From Acanthornis magna (Eukaryota; Chordata; Aves; Passeriformes; Acanthizidae), in assembly GCA_036785705.1 (NCBI GenBank), contig JAWUZG010000135.1:2356001-2420000 (forward strand): 64,000 bases of DNA, written 5' to 3'. The notes beneath the pieces are model-generated. The model made no database searches and had not been told where the DNA came from. It saw only the letters and a program-made list of their open reading frames with translations. Positions 47,901-60,590 of the stretch are shown one piece after another; within the stretch, counting starts at the first letter, position 1, and each line of letters starts with the position of its first letter. A program made the translations under genes and the position numbers.

Positions 47901-50900
47901 AAGGAAATCAAACTAGGCTTACTGAGAGTGGCAAAATAAGTAATATTTGAAAATACCATATGGACAACATTAGTCACTTGGTCCTGGACAAGGTGAACTA
48001 TGAGGTTAATCTAGTATGGCAAATCCCATTGATAATGTTGGCATGTGCTCCACAAAATTGGCTGCCCAGGGAACAAGGGAAACATTGTTTTTTTACTGTG
48101 TGACACAGGAGACCTAAAGCAGTCAAAAATCCAGTTACTGGAAGATAGTACACACCAGACGGGAGGTATTTGCTTAAATTACACATGCTGGACATTGCTG
48201 CCCTAATTTCCCTGTATAATTGCTGAATTTGTATTGTAGCGTATGCATCACTAAATTTCCTAAAACTGCGAAGCAATTTGATCAGCTCTGTTGAGGAGTT
48301 TTTATGTGTCAAACCTTGTAAAGTACTGATTGTGAAAGAACCATGAAAGAGAAAGCCACAGAATCCCTTTAAAATATGTCAAACAAATCAAGCAAGGACA
48401 AAAATCAGGTGACAGAAATTGCATTTCTTTTTGTGAACAGGAAAAAAGGAATTTTGCTGTAAGCTAGGCCATGCTTTTCCATCACTTAGCACCATTAATG
48501 CTGCACTAACATAGCCTAATCCTTTTTGTCAATGTATTTCTGTTAATTTGACAGCCTTTGGTAACATTCACATCTCTCTTGGGATGTTAATATATCCTGG
48601 GTTGAAGTGAATAGAGTGTGAAATCATGGTTTATAGCTCATTTTGAAATTATTTTCTTCTTCAGAAGATTAGAGAAACCCATATGCATGGTTCAAACTCT
48701 CCCCTACCCATGTGATGGGGAATGGAATAAACAAATAAATATTGGTCAGCGTCCTTGCAGCACGCTGTTGCACTATGTCTGGCCTTGGGAGAGCTGTATT
48801 AATTCCACTGCAGTGCTCTGTCAGAGGAGTAATCCTCCACTCAGAGTCAGGTGAAGTTTCCCTAGAGCTGTGGCACAGTGGATCTGCCACCTACCTGTGG
48901 ATGTTGGCGAGCTCCCAAATACTTTGGAGTTGAGTATGTGTGTCTAAGAGCCACTTTGAAAACATCAGGGCTAAAGATGTGGACAAGTCATTGTGCTCTT
49001 TAATAAGACATTATGGTCAGTGGTTTTTTTGTCTTCCATGTGATAATCATGGTCTTGTTAGATTTCCACATTCCCATGGGAATGAAGTTAGGATGTGCAC
49101 AGAAATACTGCCGTTCATTTTGTATTCTTTCCAGTGCGCTTTTTATCTACACATCATGGAGCAGAAAATGAGAGGCTTGCACTCCCCTAATTCTTACAGG
49201 GGATCATTAGGATTCCCCACTGTTGTCTAATCATGTGCTGTCCCATTGATGTGTAGTCAATTGCTGGGTAATTGTGTTTTGTGGAGTAGATCTCGCTTGA
49301 GTAAAGCAGTGTGTTGGCTTTAGTTCCGGGAAACTGGTATGGATTTTTGAGCTCTTAAATGAACAACAGATCATTCTGTGCTCCACAATGTATAAGCACA
49401 AAGTATGGAGGGAATAAGTAATGGAGAAAGGAACATTTAAAATTTATGTTTGCAGGTGGACTTGTGTGTGGAAGAAGTATCTCACATGCATGGCAAATCA
49501 GCTTATTTTTAATTTTTGAAATGCTGGAAGGAGTTTGTGAATAAGACTGCCAGTGGGGCTGCCTTAGCCACTGGAATATGCCTGTCATAACACACTGGGT
49601 TGAAGTTCCTGCTGTGAACTGGGGAGCTGTGAGGCCTGAGCAACACCAGGGAGAGTAAATGAGTGGTGTGGAGGAAAAAAGTTGTCTTCAAACTCTTTTT
49701 TTATTGTGTGCTCCTCATGCTCTGAGCTGCAGTCGTTAGCCCACTGTGGGTGAATGGAGTAGAGTTCCAGCTGAAGCCGTGCTGTGTACCCAAGCTTCTT
49801 TGGTCTGGATAATATTGCTGAGTGTTTTCTGCAAGTTGAGGGAATGCAGGGCCCCGCAGTCTAATATTCAGGTATATATTAGGAAAAGAATCCCTTGGCA
49901 CCAGGGCAGTTATGGCGAGCCCCATGATGTCTCATGGGCATAGGCCATTATTTCTGAAACAAAACTTATAAAACAAAATCTCTTCCCCACAAAGTTATAG
50001 ATGGGCAGGGTGGAGGGAAAACTGACTCCTTTCACAGAAGTACCAAATTCACTGAATTCACCACATCAACTTCATTTTGTACGGTCTAGCTGGTTGGCCC
50101 AGAAAGTGCTTCTGTCTTTGAGGGTTTCTGCAGGTGGGGGTCGTGCCTGTCCCAGGCAGCCAGTGGGGTCATCTGCTGGGGGGGACACTTTGGGCTGTCT
50201 GGCCTGGCTTGGCTTTTGCTTTGTTGCCACCTCTGTGGGGTACACTAGGCTATTTTCAAGCTAGTGGTATTATTAGGCTAAATGACTTTAAACCAGGAAC
50301 CTTCATGAGTGTGTGGGTGCTGCAGGGCAGTGTTGATCAGCCTCGGTGTGAAACTGAGAGCAGCAGCACAGGAAAGGTTACTTAATATTATTTTATGGCA
50401 GCACATACGTTTTGCAAATGGCTGTTTTGAAGGTTAGCCTTTTGCACGTGCTGCTTTTCCCCGTTCCCTGTCTGCCTTCAGCTCACAGCCAGGCTGGCCA
50501 TGGTTATTACCTTAGAGTCATTTTTTGAGTTGCATTTGAGATGAAGATAAGAGGTAGGGCAGATTATCGGTGATAGCTGATGAGGTTGTTATGATGAGAC
50601 ATTAGCTAGGGATGGGAGAAAAGGGAGAAAATAATAATGTGTTCGCTTTCCTGTGTGATAATGGTGTGGCAGTTTCTGTGCACATACAACGCCAGTAACT
50701 CCGTGTGTTGAGAACCACGAACAGAAGGTTATAAAGGCTGCAGAGCAGTTCCAGCTGCTGTTTTATGCAGATGCACCACAGTATGAAATGATGAAATTTG
50801 CTCGTAGCAAGTTTTGCTTCCTCTTATTTTATTACATTTTGTATACTAATGTGTTCTATCATAAAACTCCATTTTCACTGACCCATAGATTTTTTTAATA

Positions 50901-51097
50901 TGCACCAGCTCTCTCAGACAAGGCAGACACAATTTTTCTTAACATATTTTTCAGCAAGACCAAGGAAAAAGAGTGAATTATGATGAATTTTGTATAAAAA
51001 GGTACATCAGAAAATAATCTGAATTAAGACTAAATGCTTGGGTTTATATTTTTCTTATTTTTCTTTCTTATTTAACTGCTCTATCCTTTTTCCCTAG

Positions 51098-51209
51098 TCC
51101 TTGTCTAAAGATTGAAAAATTCATAGTAAAAGAAGTATGTGATCACAATCCGATCTTTACTGTGCAGACAAATGCAGAATTCCTTCAGTTTAATGACTCC
51201 ACTGATTAA
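51098..51209 (+). other. Candidate terminal coding exon
   Basis: A strong pyrimidine stretch (CTCTATCCTTTTTCCCTAG) ends at 51097. In the frame that uses the first T to finish a split codon, the sequence runs open for 36 codons, beginning PCLKIEKFIVKEV and ending NAEFLQFNDSTD, then stops at TAA 51207-51209. The other two frames close early. The split-codon phase matches the end of the candidate exon at 38861-38924. There is an AATAAA at about 51737, roughly 530 bp further on. I do not recognise the protein, and chance cannot be excluded. Confidence 0.25.
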
Positions 51210-54200
51210 AAAACTCATAGGAAAGACTGGGAGGAACTGTAAAAGTTCAGTAAAATTAAGAAGTCCTGGGGGTTTTTGTTTTGTTTTGTTTTGTGAATAT
51301 AATTACTGAATAAGCAGGTCCCAAGAAAATGTTGAGCTGAAACCAAATCCTTAATTTGGCCATTGAAGTTGAATTCATAATTCCTCAGTGAAGTTATTTT
51401 TACTGCTTAAGGTAAAGAAGTTCTAAATATTACTGTAACATCACCGATTGTTAAACATGGAGGTAAAAGCTGAGTATTTATGCTTTATGAGAAGGTAGAG
51501 GAGTGGTACAAGACATCATGACTATTGTTATATTTTTATTCCTTGACAGACAGCTACTAACACCTTGTACTATAAAATATGGGCATATATGCCAAATAAC
51601 ATTGGTTACACATTGTTCTTTGTGGCATTTTCAACACATCCACTAAGTCTCTGTTCTACTCACCACTCTCTTATTGCCTGCAGAGAGCTTTGCCAATACT
51701 TGATGAGTCATCACATGATTTCTGAATTTAAGGAAAATAAATGCTCATTTGATATGAACAGGGCTGATGCCACTAAGAGGACTTTGAGGTTTGCAGGTTT
51801 ATCACAAGTTGCATGTGTGTTACCTTCACAATAAGGCTTTAGGTGTTAGAAGGATGAAGAATGCAGTCTATTACTACCTCTTAACAGATATCAGGACTAT
51901 CCTGTTCACAGGGATGGATGTGTACTTGAGGCAGCCACCATGCTAATTACCACTTCCTCAACTTGGGAATCCCAGTTTGTTCATCAAACATGAAATATCA
52001 AAGTCAACAACAGTCTGGCATTTAGTATTTTCATATTCACATCTTCACTGTTACTGGTATGTTTTTTTAAGTCATATTTTACGCATCCAGTTGCAAACAC
52101 GAGTTGGTTTTCAGTGTAAGGACAGCTGGTAAGGGCAGATTGGGAATGCAGGAAAACAAGAATGAATTGCCCAGGCCTATCAGTTGTGCAGCAGAGGGAT
52201 ATAGGAATTGAAATGTCAGTGTTTTGGAGAGGGGGTGATCAATGTGAATTTGAAGCTTGTTTCTGCCTCACTTCAAGTGACAAAATATTCCTGACATCAG
52301 CTTTAGGAAAGAGACTTATATTACCTGTGAATTGGTTAGGGACTGCCTTGCAAGGAGAACTTTGTATATATTATCAATTGCAGTATTTTTGAAACAAACA
52401 CAACCAAGACTCATAATTTCACAGCAAGGACAAGAAAACAGAAATCTCAGTGGCAGGCTCACACTGAAGGAAAGTAACTAAAAGGTACCAAGCCTACCTC
52501 ACTCCAAAGATAAAGGTTATAAGAGCAGCTCTTATACACCTCAGTGCAGAAGCTTGCATCCACTAAGTGGCCATCTGCTGAGTAGAAAAAATAAATGGAA
52601 GTGTGAAAGGTTTTTCTTGGCATAGTATAATGTCAGATACCCATATCTGCAATTTAAGATTATACTACACTGGGAAGTAAAGCAAAAATAACCCTAAAAA
52701 ATCTCCAGCCTTTTCCAGCTGATTGTTGCCTAGGATAATTCAGTTACATATTATACATGTAGAATGAATTATTTAAAAATCCAGTATTAAAAGAATTAAA
52801 AAGCAGCAATTCTTTTATTTCCCTGCTAAATGTAACCACCAAGACTTTGTCCTTCTGTAAGTAAAATCAGAAATATCTAAACTTTTGCCAGGGTGTGTGT
52901 CCTGTTGGATCTGTATATTCACTAGAAACACAAGGGTGCTAGGGTAGGAATCAGCAACATATTCTATGCATATCATTGAATATTCCTTGTAGATGATAGC
53001 TGTGAGTCTTTTGTGAGTTGCTGTGCCCATCAGTACCCCTGGATCCTCTAGGGCTTGTGCTCAGGCTGGAGAGATGTCCTGAAACACCTTGTGCACAGCC
53101 ATGGATAAAGGCCCAAATATAGATTTGCACATAGAGTGCAAATCTCAAAAGCAGGGCAGAAACACAACCATGTATAAAGATTTGATTTTATCAGTAACCT
53201 GGCAAGCAGAGTCTAGAAAAAGAAAGAGGCCTCTGTTCAGCATATTGCCAGCTTTTCTGTTGTGTCCTAAATTTTTTGTACCAGTAACATTTCTCAAGGT
53301 GTTGGTAGGAATTTCTGCATGAGCAAGGCTGCAAGATATGGTTCTACTAATGCCAATATCTTTTGAGGTGTATGGCTGCTCCATTCGGTGGGGATTTGTA
53401 CTGATGGGTAGCTCTCTAGAAGCCAGCTGAAATATGTACCCATATGAATTTATGTTGGTTGTAAAATTACATGACAGAAGTGCAGTATTTCCTGCGAATT
53501 ATTACTGTATGCCTTCCTAAGTCTCTCATCTTACATTACATTTCCTAAACTCAGGGCTAAAATGCTGTACTTTTTAGGCATGTATTTCAAAGGTCAGCAT
53601 GGAGTTATATCTCAATTCATATATAAGAAAGAAAAATAATAATTGCGAGGAAGTGTTGCTATTCAGTGGCTTTGCCATCAATCTCCTTCTTGTTTTTACT
53701 TCATTTGCAGCATATGATTTCAGGGCATGAAGCCAAAGTGGACTTTTGCATCAGCTAGTCTCACTTGCATATAGCAACTCCTCAATTATCACTTAGCTTC
53801 TCCTTTGTTATGCTCTGTGCTCCTTAGTTTATAAGGATTGCTTTCAGTAAGACAGTTAAACTCAATATAAATGTGCTTTGAGATTAATACCTTGCCTGTT
53901 AATTTGTTCCCAGCTTCTCATCTTCATGGTTAAAAATAGACATCAGGTAGGAATCTGAATGCACTTAGTTTTGGCTTTTAGCTGACTGTTCTTGCTGCCT
54001 ACCAAGAGTGTTAAGTCATAACAGACATCTGGCTATATATAGAGAGGAAAAAACTGTAAGTATTATTTGAATGCTAAGTGTACTTCAGGATTTTTAAGAC
54101 ATCTCACTATAAGCCTTATTAGTCTTTTATGTTCTTGCATTTCCGGGCTGGTATGACCTGAACAGAGAGAATGAGATTGTCATTTCCCTTCTGCTAGGGG

Positions 54201-55675
54201 TGAATATAATTTATTTTTCTTATTATTATTGGACTCTCTTAACAGGAATTAAGGCTCATTGCTTTAAAGACACATGTGTTTAATAACAGGGATTTGATGT
54301 GTGCTGATCTCAGTGCCCATATGAAGTCTCCTGCAGATCAGAAGCAGTGCACAACTGCAGATATTTGTGCACATGAAGTGCCTTAGAGGACCACTGCCTA
54401 ACTGCATGCATTTTACATGCTTTTCTTCTGATATGGATCTAAAGCTGCCAACAACAGCATGGGAGCAGCAAAACTTAAAAGGAAAGGAAGGAATGTTTCC
54501 AATAAAATTTGCCTCCCTTGCATAGTCTTAAGTGACAGCAAGCATTCCAGCTTTGAGGGCTTCCAGTTGGCATTGTATGAAAATATATTTCAAAGTGGGG
54601 AGAAAATATGAATATAAAGAGGAAGAAGAATGAACTGCGGCGCCACTGGGCTTCATACAAATTCACAGCCAAGGCTGTGGAGAGGGAAGTGATGACAACT
54701 TTGGAGTTATATGTGCGTAAGAGCAAAGTTTCCCACACGTGTTCTCATCAGTATCACAGTTTGGGGTGCTTGGTAATGGAGGTTTGGGCTTCAGCCAGTG
54801 GGAGGCAAGGCCAACCACAAAGTTCAGATCTGGATCCAAATGCCTGCGTGTTTGGGAGTAGTTATCCCTCTGGTTCGAGATTTTACTCATCTTAGCCGTG
54901 CACAAAAATAAGTAACAAACATGAAAAAAGATGATTTTCAAGTTGGAGCTGTAATACTTTAAGTATTTAAGCCCTTTAGCAGTTTTGATTAACCAGGGGA
55001 TTACATGAGATTTTGGGTGCCATTTACTTATTTCATTTTAACAAATTTATATATGACAAATACTTTGTCATTTGTACTGCAGATCAATCTTAAATGAGCC
55101 TGAAATGAGGTTTGGAGTAAATACCACTTGTGCCTCCATATCAGATCTTGTGCTTTAGGGAGCACTTGGTTATCTGCAGGAGAGAGAGTGAGCTCCTACC
55201 ATACTCTAAAACCAGCTCTTCAGCTGTACTAAGGGAGAAGAGATGGAGGCCACTGTGCTGGCAGTGACGTGGCAACCACTTGCCAATGTCACAAAGCCAT
55301 GGGCAGAAATGGCTGCTGTGAGTTGCACTTGCTGTAGAACATTGCTGCATTTTGCTAAATATCCTCATTTTCTGCTTGAAAGATCTGATTTTTCCCCCAT
55401 TTCGGGGGACTCTGCTTCTACAAGCATAAATGTGGACATTTTGTGCTTCTACTTATTCTACGCCCTGCAATTAAGTCATCTTCCTGACCTAATTGCATGG
55501 GGTAGAATATACAGAAGATGCTGGAGAGTGCTTAATTTATTTGGAGTTGAGGAGATGGCTTCGGTTGCTGGAGTTGGCACAGCAGCAGCCTACAACCATT
55601 GCTCTTGCACTTCTGTTGTGGCAGGAGCTCCTTGGTTCTTGGAGGTGCTAGAAAATCCCTGCTTCTTGTAAGAAG

Positions 55676-55729
55676 AATTCTTTGCTACAATTTCACCCCC
55701 TGAATTTTTTGCTACAATTTCACCCCCTG
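55676..55729. repeat. 27-bp tandem duplication x 2 with a partial third unit
   Basis: Two units at 55676-55702 and 55703-55729 share TTGCTACAATTTCACCCCCTG. They are followed by a short third piece, AAACCCCCTG, at 55730-55739. They differ at one or two positions in the T-run, so the duplication is recent. A minus frame crossing it repeats its residues accordingly. Confidence 0.92.
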
Positions 55730-57420
55730 AAACCCCCTGAAACTCTGCCTGAGTTGGGGTCAAAAGCACATCCAGCAGCTCCTTTGGAATAAGAGGCAAT
55801 GGAATTGTGACAATCATTTTCCATTTTATTCCATTTCAACCACAGATAAAACTAACACCAATAATTAAACGATCTTGCATATATTGATCAGATTCTGAAA
55901 TTTGCATTTAATCCTAATAGCTGCAGTGGCTCGTAACATATTATATAGAATAAACAGGTTTTGAAGAGATTATTTGCTATGTTGGTGGTGGTTTTGTAAG
56001 AAAAGAAGCTAGTGGTCCTTTCTAAAAGCTTTGTAACTCAGGGTCTCCTAAATAATAAATGTCTGCCTTGAAAATAAGGCTGTCCCATGCTCCCTTGTGT
56101 CCTGGTGGTTAGGTCACACGAAGCAAACAATTGAGCAAGCACACTGCATAAGTCTGACAATAGATAGGTCCTTGGGAGCAGTTGTTCACGCTTTAGCTGT
56201 TCTTTTAAAAGAGCATGATCATTCTAATGTAAACCAAAGGTGTTTCTTTTTTTTCCTGGTCATACAAAAAAACCACATCTGAGTAGTCCTCATGCTCCTT
56301 CTAATTATATGAGCTACTGATTTTGGATTAATGTTCTTCGTTCCAATTCAGACTGTTCCTGTTAAGATGCAGCTGGCGTCAAAATGATCCTATCTTATGA
56401 CTACTACTGTATATGATATAATTAAGGAGTAATCCCTTTCAAAATTGGTCATTAGCATTAGCTAGCAATTTGCTAAATTTGCTTCAAAAGGTTAATGCTA
56501 CAGCTATGGTAAACAATAACTTATTTCATGGGGATTTATTGCTGTTAAAAAGTATAATCAGTTTCTAATAGCAATACTTAATTTTTTAAAAAAACTGTAG
56601 ATTGGTTGACTGCACTCGGATTGCTTACAATGGATATTTTCCTGGCAGATGGGTAATCCTCTGTTAGTAATTTCAATTCTGAGTTCTCAGATTTAGCACT
56701 TCAATTATGCATTCTTCGTTTGTTTTATTAATTGTTTGATTATGTTTGACAATGCTGAACTATACATGCATGCATAATATATGACATATTATTAATGAAA
56801 TTTTGCAATGTGACAGGCTCTGGTTACTCATGAGTAATACAGCAACCGTCACATAATAAATAAAGTAAAGTGACTTTATGTAAGCTTGTTCTAAGTCCTT
56901 AAACATAATTATCTGAATTGTTGAAAGGAAATAAGTGTTGAAGTTACTCTGATGCGTGATGTAGTAATTTGAGGAAATAAATTCTTATGCAATAGGTAGA
57001 ACTCTTCTAAAGATGTTTATGACAGGAACAAATGAGATAAATGGAGATATTCTGTGCTTAATACCAAGGCTGAAGGTGGCTGAGATTGGTGTGCTTACCC
57101 TTGCTGTAAATTTCTGCCGCTTTATTAACTGCAGCAGAACTGGATATAATTACATAGGCATAGAATTTAGCCGGGAGGGAATATTGCTGCTGTGTGGAGC
57201 TGAAGTTCTTGCAGGATAGGAAACACATGACTGATGAATTCTGTGAGTTGCTGGAGAGCCTCATTCATGTCTCTGGTTTCATGTCTCTTCTGTACATAAA
57301 ACCCAATAACCTCAGCTCCCTCTCAGTGCCTTCAGATGCAAATATTCTGCCATGGAAATCTAAAGTAAACCTTTAGTTTGAATCAAACAAAATGAAAACA
57401 GTTTGCTGAGTTGCAGAGTC

Positions 57421-57861
57421 TCATTTCAGGTGACTTTGAGGTGTGTGTGGCAGGTGTGTGCTGCTCTGGTGCCTCGTGGGAGCTGTGTGTGGGTGCGTTC
57501 TTCCCTCATTCTTCACTCCTCCTGTACTGCCTGACCCCCAGATCTCTGTGTGCAGAGATATTCTGAATTTGGCAAAAGGCTGAGTCTGACCACAGAGTTT
57601 GCAGGTGACGGAGAAGGTGAAGTGACAGTCGCTGGAACTACAGCTCCCACAGTTCTCCACAGCTTGAGGATTGCAGGTTTTGCACTGAAGTTGACTTTTT
57701 TGAAAAGTAACGTTACATAAGGACTCAGGGAAATATATTCCAGTGCTTGCATTAAATGTTTTGAGGCTTTTGTTCCAAAGTACTTTTGTTTGTATTGAAA
57801 GTACCAGGAAAACACTTATATTTTCAAAATTTAAAAAAAAATAAAAAAAAAACACGAACAT
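57421..57861 (-). other. Open frame with three CxxC pairs; possible retrocopy
   Basis: The minus frame has 146 codons. Residues 60-90 contain CKTC, CGSC and CKLC pairs plus another Cys, a spacing that could bind zinc, but I recognise no family. A second minus frame of 100 codons overlaps it. On the plus strand the segment ends in an A-rich tract (57830-57852). The short word CATTTCA occurs just inside the left edge (57422-57428) and just after the A-tract (57859-57865), as a 7-bp target-site duplication of a plus-strand retrocopy would. A plus-strand retrocopy and a minus-strand gene are mutually exclusive readings, and both could be wrong. Confidence 0.2.
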
Positions 57862-60262
57862 TTCATTCTGTAAAGCATTTTGATGTATAAAAACTCCACA
57901 ATTTTTCCTTAGGCTGCATGATATTACACTAGTCTTGTTTTTAGTAAAATATTTTTCAGTGATTTCTCACATGATGTAGGGGTTCTGTATACAAAGAAGG
58001 AGAAATAATGGTTGCAGATAAATTTTTTCGCTTACTGAATTCCATAAAATGCGTACTCACCTTCTTTGTACTTACAGAGTAAAATTATTTTTAAAATTTC
58101 CAAATATTTTGTTAAATCTTCCTTCTTGTTGCTTTTTTCTTCCCCTCTAAAGCCTATATTAGCATTCCTACTTTAGGACTTTTACCAATTGTTTAAATTA
58201 CAATACAATTTTGAGATAATTCAACCTCTAAATAGCAGAATTTAGTAGCAAATTATCACCTTAAGTGAAATCACAGAAATCATTGATGCAATAATCCATT
58301 ACACTTTTGTTACCAGTTTCTTGTTGGTTGTTATTCACCTGCATTACAGTCAGTAACTTCACAGGAGAAAAGCAGACCTCAGTAGAAAGAACATCAACCA
58401 ACCTGGTCAAGACTACCACCTCCAAATTTACAGTTTTTATTATATTTTTATATTTCTATTATATTCATATGCTCTGGACAGTTCCTCCAGCTTCATTTAG
58501 ACAGGGTCAATAGAACCTAACTGTTCTTTTCTGGGTTTCTAGAGAGAATTAGAAAATAGTATCTGTTCATTTCCTTGCAAATCTCAACATTTTATCAAGA
58601 CAGGAATGCATTACTGCAAAGAGTTCATTTGTGAAGCAGGTTCTACAGATTAGATTTAAAGATTTAAATAGGTATTTTTTTTGTGATTGTCATTTTTGTT
58701 TCCCTTTTGAATTGTCTTTAAAGACAAACTGACAGCCTTGTAAATTAAATAGAAATTGTTATGTCTGAAATTCATGTGCATTCATTAATATTGGAAGTTA
58801 ATGTTATAAAAATCTTCAGCCGTATCATAATCTCTTTAAGTGCTACTAATGCATACTCATACTTTTCTTATGTTGTCTTCTGTCATTAAAAAGTAGATTC
58901 TGCTTTCATTTACTGTAGCTACAAACTACTGACAGCATAGCTCATTTCCGAGCATGTAAAACTGTAATTAAGATTGTGGCATGCAGTTTTGCCTCCCTGG
59001 TGCACTACAAAAAGAAAACTGACTTTCCCCAAAATTTCTTATCTGCAAAAGGAATTTTGGGACACTTTAAGAGAGTGCATTCAGTGACTTTTTATAATCT
59101 TTATTTCCTACTCCATTACAGAATTGCATAGACTAATAGCACTATTTTTTTTAAGCAGAACTAGATTCAGCTTGTGAGCGGTAAACCACAATTCAGTAGA
59201 AAAAGGTCTATGTGAAAATTCATTGCAAACATAAACAAGAATATCTCTGTTGACTGCACTGGCCTTGTGCATTTCAGGAGACAGAGTAGTCTAAGAAGTC
59301 AGTACCTCAGTCAGGACAGATGGATGTATTTTACTCTCTTTTAGTCTCGTTCTATCAGCTGTGTGATTCAGCTGGCATCTGTGCTTTGGTTTTCATGCTA
59401 CAGATCCTGTTATATCAGTTCCAGTGACACAGAAGTAGTAATTCATCTGTATGCTGACTTTTCTGACACAGGTATGTTTGAGATCATGGAGGTGTTATTT
59501 TAAAGAGCACATTGTTACATTGGTCATGGAGTTACACAGCATTGTCTGTTTTACAGAGAAGTTTCTATGAATGAAATGCACTGTTACTATTGAATAATTA
59601 AGCTTCATTGTGGCAATTTTTACGTATGAAGAGTATGAGAGGAGATCTGTCAGTAACATCTGAATAATAAGCCTGAGATGTACCAAATGCCTTGTGGAAA
59701 TGTGGTTCCTAGAGCTGTTCTCCCATGCTGAATTCTAAATATAGGCTTCTGAGATGGAGTAAAATCAGCATTCAAAGCATATTTGTGTTAGGGCTGTTAA
59801 AGGATTTACTTCCCATTCACTACCAACATTTTTGCTCTCACATTTCTCATCCGTTTACCTACAGACTTACCACAGGGCTTCATTGTGTGCCCTCTTCTAT
59901 CACACAAATGTGCTGGCTAGCAGAAAACTAACCATTACTGTATTGATTTTCTTTCATGCCTGCAAGTCATGAAGGTTTTGTGATTAATATAAATCAATAT
60001 TTGTGGTAGAGCAGAAAGTGATTTGCGTAACTGCTGATGAAAAAGAGAACACTGAAACTTTCATTCAACATCATTTTTATCTGTAAATATTTGTCTTAAT
60101 AGGATTTCCACTGTACCAGGCTTCATACTGTGAAGCAGGAAGTTTTTGGTGTGATATTGGCAGAATTTCCTCAGCTGTGACCCCCTACAATTTTAACACA
60201 ATTTTAAAAAGAGCTAGAATCTAAGCTAGATACCCTGTTTCCTTATTACTTGTTAGAGGAGA
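57862..60262. other. Unique AT-rich noncoding DNA
   Basis: No gene, RNA gene or repeat family is recognised. Short open frames only. Confidence 0.6.
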
Positions 60263-60360
60263 GATGGGATGGGATGGGATGGGGATAGAATAGAATAGAA
60301 TAGAATAGAATAGAATAGAATAGAATAGAATAGAATAGAATAGAATAGAATAGAATAGAA
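60263..60360. repeat. Pentanucleotide microsatellite, GGGAT then TAGAA
   Basis: A short GGGAT-type run (60263-60284) passes directly into 15 perfect TAGAA units (60286-60360). It abuts the 3' end of the CR1 copy to its right, so it most likely grew from the terminal short repeats of that CR1. The 60-codon minus frame across it is an artefact with an ILFYS repeat. Confidence 0.95.
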
Positions 60361-60590
60361 TAGATTATTTCAGTTGAAGTGCAATAATCACCTAGTCCAC
60401 CCACCTGACCAAGGACCAACCAAGTCAAAGCTTGTACGTAAGGGCCTTGTCAAAATGCCTCTTAAACCCTGACAGGCTTGGGACCTCACTACCTCTCTAG
60501 GAAAGGCTGTTCCAGTGTTTGACCCCCCTTTCAGTTAAAAAATGCTTCCTACAGTCCAGTCTAAAGCTCCAGATGAAGGGCATTAAATTC
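60361..60590 (-). mobile_element. CR1 LINE 3' tail fragment
   Basis: Reverse-complemented CR1 3' sequence on the plus strand: TTATTTCAGTTGAAGTGCAA, ATCACCTAGTCCACCCACCT, TGCCTCTTAAACCCTGACAG, GCTTGGGACCTCACTACCTC, GGCTGTTCCAGTGTTTGACC, AATGCTTCCTACAGTCCAG. This order and wording is typical of the noncoding/C-terminal end of CR1 in birds. Only about 230 bp remain, a usual 5' truncation. The 5' limit near 60590 is approximate. Confidence 0.87.

Larger units (their letters stand above)
44993..57420. other. Unique AT-rich noncoding DNA
   Basis: No interspersed repeat family is recognised. A GTTTT-type run lies at 51273-51293 and a 27-bp tandem duplication at 55676-55729. A candidate terminal exon at 51098-51209 is listed separately. 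Segment 46310-46640 is free of repeats and dense in TAAT-type motifs. The GC-richer patch around 50060-50250 holds overlapping open frames with no recognisable product. Confidence 0.55.

Noticed and set aside
60246..60428. 60-codon minus frame with repeated ILFYS
   Set aside because: It is the translation of the TAGAA microsatellite.
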